Positions 1-7,400 of a stretch of DNA of 64,000 bases are shown here, piece after piece (position 1 is the first letter of the stretch; each line of letters begins with the position of its first letter). A program made the position numbers and the translations under genes. The DNA comes from Gammaproteobacteria bacterium (GTDB lineage: Bacteria > Pseudomonadota > Gammaproteobacteria > JAPPPA01): assembly GCA_030425645.1 (NCBI GenBank), contig JAUHZK010000008.1:62001-126000 (forward strand), given 5' to 3'. Under the pieces are notes generated by a model. The model had not been told where the DNA came from and ran no database searches. It saw nothing but the letters and a program-made list of their open reading frames with translations.

Positions 1-969
1 AACCGAGATCACATAACTCAGTTTTTCAAAAATATCTTCCGGCGCCAGTTTTAAACCGCGCGGCAATAAGTTACGGAAATCACAGTATTCACGCACCGCC
101 TCAATCAAACCGGTACGCAGACCATTCACATGCGTACCGCCCTGCGCGGTCGGAATCAGATTCACATAACTTTCGGTAATGAGTTCGCCACCTTCCGGCA
201 TCCACACCACCGCCCACTCAGCGGCTTCATGCTCACTAGAGCGCTCGCCGGTAAACGGCGTTTCTGGCAGCAGCGTCCAACCGCGCAAACCTTCCTGCAA
301 ATAGTCGGTTAGGCCAGACTCAAAAAACCACTCTTCTTTTTCTTTGTTTTTCAGGTCGTTAAAAACAACCTTTAGGCCGGGGCAGAGCACCGCTTTGGCG
401 CGTAGCAAATGCTTTAAGCGCGGGCGCGAGATATTGGCGCTGTCGAAATATTGCGGGTCTGGCCAAAAACGCACGGCAGTGCCGGTATTACGCGCGCCAA
501 CCTCACCAATTTCTTCTAGATCAGCAACCTTATCACCGCCATTACCGTAGGCAATGTTGTATTCCTTGCCACCGCGACGGATATAAACCTCTAAACGACT
601 AGACAGAGCGTTTACTACGCTGACACCCACGCCATGCAAACCGCCAGAGAACTGGTAATTTTTATTAGAGAACTTACCGCCGGCGTGCAACTTGGTCAGA
701 ATTAACTCAACGCCGGGCACGCCTTCTTCCGGGTGAATATCAGTCGGCATGCCACGACCGTCGTCGCGTACTTCAACTGACTCATCTGGATGAATGGTGA
801 CCTCGATTTTTTTGGCGTGGCCAGCTAAGGCCTCATCTACCGAGTTATCAATAACCTCTTGCGCGAGGTGGTTAGGGCGACTGGTCTCGGTATACATGCC
901 GGGGCGGCGTTTTACCGGATCTAAACCAGACAGGACTTCAATGTCAGCGGCGCTATAATTCTGCGTCAT
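1..969 (-). CDS. parE: DNA topoisomerase IV subunit B, 5' part (partial)
   Basis: ATPase subunit of topoisomerase IV, which with ParC decatenates sister chromosomes. Only the first 323 codons are inside the window; the gene runs off the left edge. Reading the minus strand from the ATG at 969 gives MTQNYSAADIEVLSGLDPVK, a typical ParE start. The Bergerat ATP-binding fold is clear: EVIDNSVDEA with the Mg-binding Asn at residue 42, then DDGRGMP, then GGLHGVG. GyrB is the alternative, but the N-terminus (RPGMYTETSRPNHLAQEV) is of the ParE kind. It is transcribed divergently from xseB across a gap of about 140 bp. Confidence 0.96.
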   Translation of the reverse strand, partial: MTQNYSAADIEVLSGLDPVKRRPGMYTETSRPNHLAQEVIDNSVDEALAGHAKKIEVTIHPDESVEVRDDGRGMPTDIHPEEGVPGVELILTKLHAGGKFSNKNYQFSGGLHGVGVSVVNALSSRLEVYIRRGGKEYNIAYGNGGDKVADLEEIGEVGARNTGTAVRFWPDPQYFDSANISRPRLKHLLRAKAVLCPGLKVVFNDLKNKEKEEWFFESGLTDYLQEGLRGWTLLPETPFTGERSSEHEAAEWAVVWMPEGGELITESYVNLIPTAQGGTHVNGLRTGLIEAVREYCDFRNLLPRGLKLAPEDIFEKLSYVISV

Positions 970-1060
970 GTGGCGCAGCGTCTCCTACGGGCGGTGGAAA
1001 TAATAAAGGTCTTTAGAATTAGCCCTTAAAAGTACCAGCGCGAAGCTTCTGTTGTCCACC

Positions 1061-1066
1061 TATAAT
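1061..1066 (+). promoter_or_regulatory. Putative -10 element for xseB-ispA
   Basis: A perfect TATAAT lies 41 bases before the xseB ATG in the divergent parE/xseB gap. No good -35 hexamer is seen 16-18 bases upstream, so this rests on the -10 alone. Confidence 0.45.
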
Positions 1067-1107
1067 GCGCAACCTGACTATTGATAGAACGCCTGAGAGC
1101 CAAGCCA

Positions 1108-1335
1108 ATGAGCGACACGCCAAGTATTAATGACCTAGAAAAAAACCTTGATGAACTCAGCAGCTTGGTGGAACGCCTAGAATCAGGTGATCTCAGCCTA
1201 GACGACGCTCTAAAACAATTTGAGCGCGGCATCGCCCTCACCCGCCAAGCGCAAGGCGCATTGCAGGCGGCGGAACAGAAGGTTCAACTGCTGATGGCAA
1301 ACGGCGAGCTCACTAATTTAGACGATGCCGACTAG
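1108..1335 (+). CDS. xseB: Exodeoxyribonuclease VII small subunit
   Basis: Small subunit of ExoVII, which with XseA degrades single-stranded DNA to acid-insoluble oligonucleotides in the cytoplasm. The 75-residue product has the family signature LEKNLDELSSLVERLESGDL followed by SLDDALKQFERG and a helical C-terminus. The ATG at 1108 was chosen rather than the in-frame TTG at 1081 because it gives the usual family length and start (MSDTPSINDLE). ispA begins three bases after the stop, so the two are co-transcribed, the common arrangement in gammaproteobacteria. XseA is not in the window. Confidence 0.95.
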   Translation: MSDTPSINDLEKNLDELSSLVERLESGDLSLDDALKQFERGIALTRQAQGALQAAEQKVQLLMANGELTNLDDAD

Positions 1336-1338
1336 CCA

Positions 1339-2226
1339 ATGACGTTTGAAGACAAGCTAGGCCAATGGCGCCTGCGTATCGAAAACTATCTTCAGCAATA
1401 CTTGCAGCAACAGGATAGCGACTGCGGCAACCTAGCCGAGGCCATGCGCTACGGCACCTTAGGTGGTGGTAAACGGCTACGAGCCGTTCTGGTTTATGCG
1501 ACAGCAGAAACCATTGGCTTGCCGGCTGATGACGTCGACAGCATTGCCGCCGCCATCGAAATGATTCACGCCTATTCGCTGATTCACGATGACCTACCGG
1601 CCATGGATGATGACGACTTGCGCCGTGGCCAGCCCACTACCCATATCCAGTATGGCGACGCCACCGCGATTCTGGCGGGCGACGCGCTGCAAGCAGAGGC
1701 GTTTGCCGTTTTGGTCTCGGCTACCGCCGTTCAAAACAAACCCGACACTATCGCCGCACTAGTGCAACGACTGGCGCTCGCAGCCGGCCAAGCCGGCATG
1801 GTCGGCGGGCAACAGCTCGACTTAGACGCTGAAGGTCAAGCCGTTAGCCTAGAAACGCTAAGCCGTATTCATCAACTCAAGACCGGCGCTTTAATACGCG
1901 CCTGCTGCACCATGCCAGCAGTGCTAGCCGGCCTACCAGCATCAGAAATAGCGCGACTTGATGACTACGCCAACAACATCGGGCTTGCCTTCCAAGTGCA
2001 TGACGACGTTCTCGACATTACCGCTGACACCGCCACGCTAGGCAAACCCCAAGGCGCGGACCTAGAACGCGGCAAAGCCACCTACCCTGCCTTAATGGGC
2101 CTCGACAAGGCCAGCGCTAAGGCCGCCAGCTTACGCGACGAGGCCTGCGCAGCACTCAGCGGTTTCGGTGACAAAGCCCACTGGCTAGAGGAAATAGCCG
2201 ATTTGATGGTTTCTCGTAGCCATTAA
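1339..2226 (+). CDS. ispA: (2E,6E)-farnesyl diphosphate synthase
   Basis: Polyprenyl synthase making farnesyl diphosphate from IPP and DMAPP/GPP, feeding undecaprenyl phosphate and quinone synthesis. 295 residues, the normal IspA length. The first aspartate-rich motif is DDLPAMDDDDLRRG (from residue 84) and the second is HDDVLDIT (about residue 217); GGGKRLR near residue 42 binds IPP. It lies three bases after xseB. dxs, the usual next gene, is separated from it here by the repeat-protein gene at 2405-4153. Confidence 0.96.
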   Translation: MTFEDKLGQWRLRIENYLQQYLQQQDSDCGNLAEAMRYGTLGGGKRLRAVLVYATAETIGLPADDVDSIAAAIEMIHAYSLIHDDLPAMDDDDLRRGQPTTHIQYGDATAILAGDALQAEAFAVLVSATAVQNKPDTIAALVQRLALAAGQAGMVGGQQLDLDAEGQAVSLETLSRIHQLKTGALIRACCTMPAVLAGLPASEIARLDDYANNIGLAFQVHDDVLDITADTATLGKPQGADLERGKATYPALMGLDKASAKAASLRDEACAALSGFGDKAHWLEEIADLMVSRSH

Positions 2227-2404
2227 AGTATTCGGCTAGCGGCGCGCCACCACTTTAAAACTAAGACAAAGCAAATTACCCAGATACTGTTTGTGGTAAA
2301 TTGTTAAAAAAATTCCGGCGCTTGGGGCAACGGAAAAAATAAAAACAGGTTTACGGCTTTAAAAAAAACCAAACGTACAATCATGTGCGAAAGGGAGTTA
2401 GCGT

Positions 2405-4153
2405 ATGCCTAGTTGCACACCCGTCACCCAGCCGTCTAAATTATTCGGTTTAGCTGGCCTGTTTCTCGTTGCCGCGGCGCCCAGCCACGGTGCCATCATT
2501 ACCGACAATCACGGTAATGTCGGTTACACCACCGCAGCAGAATGCGATCAAGCCGTCCATCAAGGCACGGCCAAGTTTTATCAATCGTTTACGCACCAGC
2601 CGCCGCTATTACGCGAAGGCGAAGTCAGCAGCAAAACCCTCAAGCTAGGCGACATTGAGCGCTATAAGCTAGGGGCCTGCGACCTTGGTGCGGGCGCATC
2701 AGGTGGCCGCAGCGGCGTTAGTGCCTCATTACAAGGCAGCTATGTACCGTATAGCCCAGAAATGACAATAAACGCCTACCAAGACAAACATGGCGACACC
2801 GTGCGCATCACCATGATGCAGTGCGACAACAACTTCAGCGGCCCAATGCCACGTGCAGTAGCCGCCGTCAGCAATCCAGAGCCGCAAGCACCCATTACCA
2901 GCAGCGCGCCGAAGCAGGTCAATGAAAACGGCTCGCAATGTTTTGCCGAGGTACTGATTCCGGCGCAATTCGAAACCAAAACCGAGCGAGTCATTAAGGT
3001 ACCCGCCAGTACCCGCTACGAAGTGGTGCCAGCCACTTACAAAACCGTGACTGAAAAAGTCGTTGTTAGGCCCGAATTTACCCGCCAAATTCCGGTTCCA
3101 GCAACCTACAAAACGGTTAGCGAAAAAGTACTCGTTAAACCGGCTAGCATTCGCCAAGAGCCAATTCCGCCGTCGTTCAAAACGGTCGAAGAAAAAGTGC
3201 TAGTTAGACCTGAAAGCACTCGAATCAAGGTCATCCCGGCAACCTATATCACGGAGAAAGCACCACGTATCTCTAAAGAAGCTAGCGTCAAGCTGACTCC
3301 GTACCCGGCCGAGTTTGAGACCGTGACCGAAGAAGTGATGGTTGCCGAAGGCTACAAGATTTGGAAACGCGGTAGCGCGTGGATTGGCCAGGCCATTGAC
3401 GTACGCCCGCTGCAAAGCTTTGAAGTTGATGAATTCGGCCATGTAGACGGCAACAGCGTTTCTCACGACTGGTTGTTCGCCGACAATAGCAATCTAGAAG
3501 ACGACGTCATGTGTTTGGTAGAAGTACCGCCCGAATACAAGACCATTAGCCGCAAAGTGTTGGTCAAACCTGCTGGCGTGCATGAAGAAGAAATTCCAGC
3601 GGAATACTGCGACTGCACCATTACCAAAGTGGATCAACCGGCGCGCCAAGAAGTGATCAAGGTGCCTGCGGAATACCGTACGGTAACGCGACAAGTTGTC
3701 GCCACCGCCGCCAGCACGCGTGACATTGAAATTCCTGCCCAGTACGAGACAGTGACGCGACAAGTTGTCGACACACCCGCCTCGTTGCGCGAAGAAGTAG
3801 TCGCTGCTAAATACGAGACTATTAGTCGCCAAGTGGTCGACACGCCAGCTAGCGTGAAAGAAATTTCGGTACCAGCTGAATACGAAACCTTGAGCTTCAA
3901 AGTTAAAGTTTCAGAGCCGAGCACTGAACGACGCGAGATACTTTGCGAAACCAACGCCACCGACGACAAAATCCGCGAAATTCAGCAAGCTCTGAAAGAC
4001 GCCGGCTTTGACCCAGGCCCAATTGACGGCTTTATTCGTGGCCAAACCATGAAAGCGGTAAACGCCTATCAACAAGCAAATAACCTTCCTGTAGACGGTT
4101 ACTTGAATATTGAAACGGTTAACGCGCTGCTTGGAAACACCACTCAGCCGTAA
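2405..4153 (+). CDS. Exported protein with many V-P-A-x-Y repeats and C-terminal peptidoglycan-binding domain
   Basis: Function unknown. The 582-residue product starts at an ATG preceded by a good Shine-Dalgarno (AGGGAG, 8-base gap) and has a signal peptide of about 30 residues ending near SHGA. The middle holds a dozen or so short repeats of about 17-20 residues with the pattern V/I-P-A-x-Y-x-T-V/I-T/S-x-x-V-V/L-V, followed by P-A-S-x-R. They form two blocks (about residues 180-315 and 375-505) separated by a non-repeat segment rich in Trp and acidic residues (EGYKIWKRGSAWIGQAIDV). Residues about 519-575 form a PG_binding_1 domain (IREIQQALKDAGFDPGPIDG, then VNAYQQANNLPVDG). This suggests a periplasmic or cell-wall-anchored protein with an extended or fibrous repeat region. 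It has its own terminator and sits between ispA and dxs, where no gene is normally found. Confidence 0.8.
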   Translation: MPSCTPVTQPSKLFGLAGLFLVAAAPSHGAIITDNHGNVGYTTAAECDQAVHQGTAKFYQSFTHQPPLLREGEVSSKTLKLGDIERYKLGACDLGAGASGGRSGVSASLQGSYVPYSPEMTINAYQDKHGDTVRITMMQCDNNFSGPMPRAVAAVSNPEPQAPITSSAPKQVNENGSQCFAEVLIPAQFETKTERVIKVPASTRYEVVPATYKTVTEKVVVRPEFTRQIPVPATYKTVSEKVLVKPASIRQEPIPPSFKTVEEKVLVRPESTRIKVIPATYITEKAPRISKEASVKLTPYPAEFETVTEEVMVAEGYKIWKRGSAWIGQAIDVRPLQSFEVDEFGHVDGNSVSHDWLFADNSNLEDDVMCLVEVPPEYKTISRKVLVKPAGVHEEEIPAEYCDCTITKVDQPARQEVIKVPAEYRTVTRQVVATAASTRDIEIPAQYETVTRQVVDTPASLREEVVAAKYETISRQVVDTPASVKEISVPAEYETLSFKVKVSEPSTERREILCETNATDDKIREIQQALKDAGFDPGPIDGFIRGQTMKAVNAYQQANNLPVDGYLNIETVNALLGNTTQP

Positions 4154-4158
4154 GCTCT

Positions 4159-4191
4159 AAGGCTCTCGGCCATCAGCGCCGAGAGCCTTTT
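4159..4191 (+). terminator. Rho-independent terminator after the repeat protein
   Basis: A perfect 10-bp stem GGCTCTCGGC / GCCGAGAGCC (4161-4170 with 4178-4187) has a 7-base loop, is extended by A-T pairs and is followed by TTTT. It lies six bases after the stop at 4153. Confidence 0.9.
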
Positions 4192-4292
4192 CCCGCTTAT
4201 TCAACAAGCGACATCGTCAGCGCGGTCTTATCTAGGCCGCGCTTTAGGTTCAACCAGCATCCGAAACGTCCAGAAGACGCCAAATTTGGCTC

Positions 4293-4313
4293 GGGCGCGC
4301 TATAATCGCGCCC
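4293..4313 (+). promoter_or_regulatory. Candidate dxs promoter: TATAAT flanked by a GC inverted repeat
   Basis: TATAAT at 4301-4306 is enclosed by the inverted repeat GGGCGCG (4293-4299) / CGCGCCC (4307-4313), about 40 bases before the dxs ATG and just after the preceding terminator. The sequence after the -10 is entirely G/C, which in proteobacteria is typical of promoters under ppGpp control (family knowledge). No convincing -35 is visible. Confidence 0.55.
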
Positions 4314-4346
4314 CCTTTTTCGTGGCGCGCCTACCATCGCTAAAAG

Positions 4347-6215
4347 ATGAGTCATTTCGAAACCAATCCAAGCTGGCCTTTGCTGGAGTGTATTAACACC
4401 CCCGCCGACCTGCGCGCGCTGCCTGAAGCAGACGTCGAACAGGTTGCCAACGAGCTGCGCAGCTATTTGATTCATACGCTATCGGGCTGCGGCGGCCACT
4501 TTGCTGCAGGTTTAGGCACGGTCGAGCTGACCACCGCGCTACATTACGTCTTCAACACACCAGACGACAGACTGGTATGGGACGTAGGTCACCAAGCCTA
4601 TCCGCACAAAATTCTAACGGGGCGTCGCGACGAGCTCGCTACCATTCGCCAAAAAGACGGGCTGTCGCCATTCCCAAAACGCAAAGAAAGTGAATATGAC
4701 ACTTTTGGCGTAGGGCATAGCAGCACCAGCATCAGCGCCGCCCTAGGCATGGCACTTGCGGCCAAAGCCCAAGGGCTAGACCGCAAAGCTGTGGCTGTTA
4801 TTGGTGACGGCGCAATGACCGCCGGCATGGCTTTCGAAGCGCTCAACCATGGCGGCCATTTAAAAGCCGATATGTTGGTTATTCTGAACGACAACGACAT
4901 GTCTATTTCAGAGAACGTTGGCGCACTTAATAGCTATTTTGCGCGGTTGCTGTCGGGCAAAAATTACAATCAACTACGCGAAGGCGGCAAAAAGGTACTG
5001 GCGCAAATGCCTGCCGCTTGGGAATGGGCACGCAAGTCAGAAGAGTTTGCCAAGGGCATGATGACTCCCGGCGTGCTGTTCGAAGAAATGGGTTGGAACT
5101 ATATCGGGCCGATAGATGGTCACGACGTCAACAACCTCGTAAAAACGCTAAAAAATCTGCGCAAACTTAAAGGCCCTCAGTTCCTGCATATCATTACCCA
5201 AAAAGGTAAGGGCTATGCACCCGCTGAGGCCGACCCGATCAAGTGGCACGGGGTTGGAAAATTTGACCCACCCAGCGGTGCCATGGCCGCCAAAACTAGC
5301 GGCGGCAAAAGTTACACCAGCGTTTTTTCAGATTGGTTAGTGGATATTGCCGAACAAGATCCGCGTGTTGTAGGCATTACCCCCGCCATGCGCGAAGGCT
5401 CGGGGCTGGTAGAGTTTTCTCAACGCTATCCAGAGCGTTATCACGATGTCGCCATTGCTGAACAACATGCAGTAACACTGGGTGCAGGCATGGCATGCGA
5501 CGGTTTAAAACCCGTTGTCGCTATTTACTCAACATTTTTACAACGCGGCTATGACCAACTGGTGCATGACGTTGCGGTGCAAAATTTGCCGGTAATCTTT
5601 GCGATTGATCGTGCCGGCGTCGTTGGTCCCGATGGCCCCACCCACGCTGGCAGCTTTGATCTAAGCTTTATGCGCTGCCTGCCCAATATGGTGATTATGG
5701 CGCCCGCCAACGAAGACGAAACGCGGCAGATGCTCTACACCGCGTGGACCTTAGATTGCCCAACAGCGGTGCGCTACCCACGTGGTAACGGCCCCGGTGT
5801 TGATGTCCAAAAGACCATGACTGCACTGCCAGTCGGCAAGGCTAAGCCCCTGCGCCAAGGCCAAAAAGTCGCTATTTTGAATTTTGGCGCCTTGCTACAT
5901 GAGTGCGAGCCAGTAGCAGAAGCTTTAGACGCCAGCTTGGTCGATATGCGCTTTGTGAAGCCGCTGGATACCGCACTACTTGAAAAAATCGCCGCTGACC
6001 ACCAATTAGTCGTTACCGTTGAAGACAATGCGGTGACAGGTGGTGCTGGCAGTGCAGTCAATGAATATTTGGCTAACACAGGCCATACTGTCGAATTATT
6101 AAACCTAGGCTTGCCCGATGTGTACTTAGAACACGGCAGCCGTGAGCAACTTTTGGAAGAAGCCGGCCTTAACAGCCAACTGATCCAACAAAGCATCGAA
6201 GCACGCCTTAGTTAA
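4347..6215 (+). CDS. dxs: 1-deoxy-D-xylulose-5-phosphate synthase
   Basis: Thiamine-diphosphate enzyme condensing pyruvate and glyceraldehyde 3-phosphate, the first step of the MEP pathway. 622 residues, the normal length. The N-terminus contains [20 protein letters not shown] and [12 protein letters not shown]; the ThDP motif is [15 protein letters not shown] (GDG at residues 153-155) leading to NDNDMSIS. The transketolase pyrimidine domain includes the conserved [12 protein letters not shown], and the C-terminus has the transketolase-C fold. The ATG at 4347 follows the strong -10 noted above. folE2 follows after 42 bases on the same strand. With IspA upstream it supplies isoprenoid precursors. 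Confidence 0.97.
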   Translation: MSHFETNPSWPLLECINTPADLRALPEADVEQVANELRSYLIHTLSGCGGHFAAGLGTVELTTALHYVFNTPDDRLVWDVGHQAYPHKILTGRRDELATIRQKDGLSPFPKRKESEYDTFGVGHSSTSISAALGMALAAKAQGLDRKAVAVIGDGAMTAGMAFEALNHGGHLKADMLVILNDNDMSISENVGALNSYFARLLSGKNYNQLREGGKKVLAQMPAAWEWARKSEEFAKGMMTPGVLFEEMGWNYIGPIDGHDVNNLVKTLKNLRKLKGPQFLHIITQKGKGYAPAEADPIKWHGVGKFDPPSGAMAAKTSGGKSYTSVFSDWLVDIAEQDPRVVGITPAMREGSGLVEFSQRYPERYHDVAIAEQHAVTLGAGMACDGLKPVVAIYSTFLQRGYDQLVHDVAVQNLPVIFAIDRAGVVGPDGPTHAGSFDLSFMRCLPNMVIMAPANEDETRQMLYTAWTLDCPTAVRYPRGNGPGVDVQKTMTALPVGKAKPLRQGQKVAILNFGALLHECEPVAEALDASLVDMRFVKPLDTALLEKIAADHQLVVTVEDNAVTGGAGSAVNEYLANTGHTVELLNLGLPDVYLEHGSREQLLEEAGLNSQLIQQSIEARLS

Positions 6216-6257
6216 GGCCATGCTTCGCTCAGTGACATACGCGAAGGAAGCGACCGA

Positions 6258-7073
6258 ATGAGCACCGAACTACCAGATACCGCCGCCCAACAAATCGAAG
6301 ACGTACAGGGTCGTCCCGACACCCGTCGCATCCCGATTAATAAAGTTGGCATTAAAGATATTCAGCACCCAGTGCGTATTCGCGCCCGTGCTGGCCACGA
6401 CGAACACACCGTGGCCAACTTCAATATGTACGTTAACCTGCCACAGGACTTCAAAGGCACGCATATGTCGCGCTTTATCGAAATCCTTAACGCACATGAC
6501 TACGAAATCACCACCAACAGTTTTGAAGAAATGCTGGGTGAAATGACCGAGCGCTTGGAAGCAGAAAGTGGTCATATCGAAATGACCTTCCCCTACTTTG
6601 TGCAAAAAACTGCGCCGGTTTCCGGCGTCAAATCCATGATGGATTACGAAGTCACCTTTATTGGCGAAAAGCATGGTGACAAAGTAGATGTTTGGGTCAA
6701 AGTGGTCGTGGCAGCAACCAGCCTGTGTCCATGCTCTAAGAAAATTTCTGAGCGTGGCGCGCACAACCAGCGCTCCCACATCACCATTACCGCCCTTCTG
6801 AACGACTTTATGTGGATTGAAGAGTTAATCGACATTGCCGAGTCAGAAGCCAGCTGCGAGTTGTGGAGCATTCTTAAGCGCCCTGACGAAAAATACGTTA
6901 CCGAGCGCGCCTACGACAATCCTAAGTTTGTAGAAGACATTGTGCGTGACGTTGCCGCCCGAGTTGCGGCCGAAGATCGAGTAGATGCGTTTGTTGTTGA
7001 ATCGGAAAACTTTGAGTCCATTCACAATCATTCTGCCTACGCATTGATTGAACAGGATAAGCGCAAGGCTTAA
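6258..7073 (+). CDS. folE2: GTP cyclohydrolase I, type IB
   Basis: Converts GTP to 7,8-dihydroneopterin triphosphate, the entry to folate and queuosine synthesis. The 271-residue protein matches the FolE2 (COG1469) family, not classical Fol[15 protein letters not shown] carries the active-site cysteine pair (C157, C159), followed by the [13 protein letters not shown] metal-binding region. A good Shine-Dalgarno (AAGGAAG) precedes the ATG. In other bacteria FolE2 is a zinc-sparing replacement often under Zur control; here it sits 42 bases after dxs and I see no Zur-like palindrome in that gap, so co-transcription with dxs is likely. Confidence 0.95.
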   Translation: MSTELPDTAAQQIEDVQGRPDTRRIPINKVGIKDIQHPVRIRARAGHDEHTVANFNMYVNLPQDFKGTHMSRFIEILNAHDYEITTNSFEEMLGEMTERLEAESGHIEMTFPYFVQKTAPVSGVKSMMDYEVTFIGEKHGDKVDVWVKVVVAATSLCPCSKKISERGAHNQRSHITITALLNDFMWIEELIDIAESEASCELWSILKRPDEKYVTERAYDNPKFVEDIVRDVAARVAAEDRVDAFVVESENFESIHNHSAYALIEQDKRKA

Positions 7074-7082
7074 CTTGAAGAC

Positions 7083-7110
7083 GGCCCATTTGTCGGCTGA
7101 CAGATGGGCC
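7083..7110 (+). terminator. Hairpin after folE2 (terminator-like, no U tract)
   Basis: GGCCCATTTGTC (7083-7094) pairs with GACAGATGGGCC (7099-7110) with one G-U pair and a GGCT loop, ten bases after the folE2 stop. No run of T follows, so it may protect the 3' end or aid Rho-dependent ending rather than terminate alone. Confidence 0.55.
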
Positions 7111-7400
7111 AATCCGCTCAGCCGGACCATGTAAGTTGTTTATCTAACAACAACTTAATCAACTCAATAGAAGATTTTATTGCATTTGCGGCAATCCCAC
7201 TTGGCTGCGGTCTGTTGCCGCCTGTCCAAAGCTTATAGCTCCTTAGCCTATCGCCCGATAGGTTGCCTACGGTTCTTAGGACAAAAATAAAACGCCAAGA
7301 ACACAACGGCAGAGGAGGCAAAAAAAATCGCCCCCTGCATACGGAGAAATCGGGTTCTGGTGTCACGAGCCAGAACCCCACAAGCTGAGGGTTCACGGAG
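7111..7400 (+). promoter_or_regulatory. Long structured leader upstream of the S8 peptidase gene
   Basis: This gap of about 290 bases has no credible gene. It contains several perfect inverted repeats on the peptidase strand: AAGTTGTT/AACAACTT (7133-7140 with 7149-7156); GCGGCAA/TTGCCGC (7188-7194 with 7215-7221); TGTCC/GGACA (7223-7227 with 7279-7283) enclosing CCTATC-GCCC-GATAGG (7247-7262); and GGGTTCTGG/CCAGAACCC (7352-7360 with 7370-7378). The 7188-7283 part resembles a compact folded RNA. I compared it by eye with the c-di-GMP-I riboswitch and the match is not good enough to name a class. Confidence 0.4.

Noticed and set aside
1-969. Plus-strand open frames inside this region (130-312 and 344-550)
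   Set aside because: They lie antisense to the continuous parE frame and have no family features.
3494-3969. Minus-strand frames over the repeat protein gene
   Set aside because: They reflect the repetitive codons of the plus-strand gene and have no independent support.
7188-7283. c-di-GMP-I (GEMM) riboswitch
   Set aside because: Only a CAAAGC block and one hairpin agree; the conserved GGCAAACC and the second-helix motif could not be aligned, so I describe it only as a structured leader.
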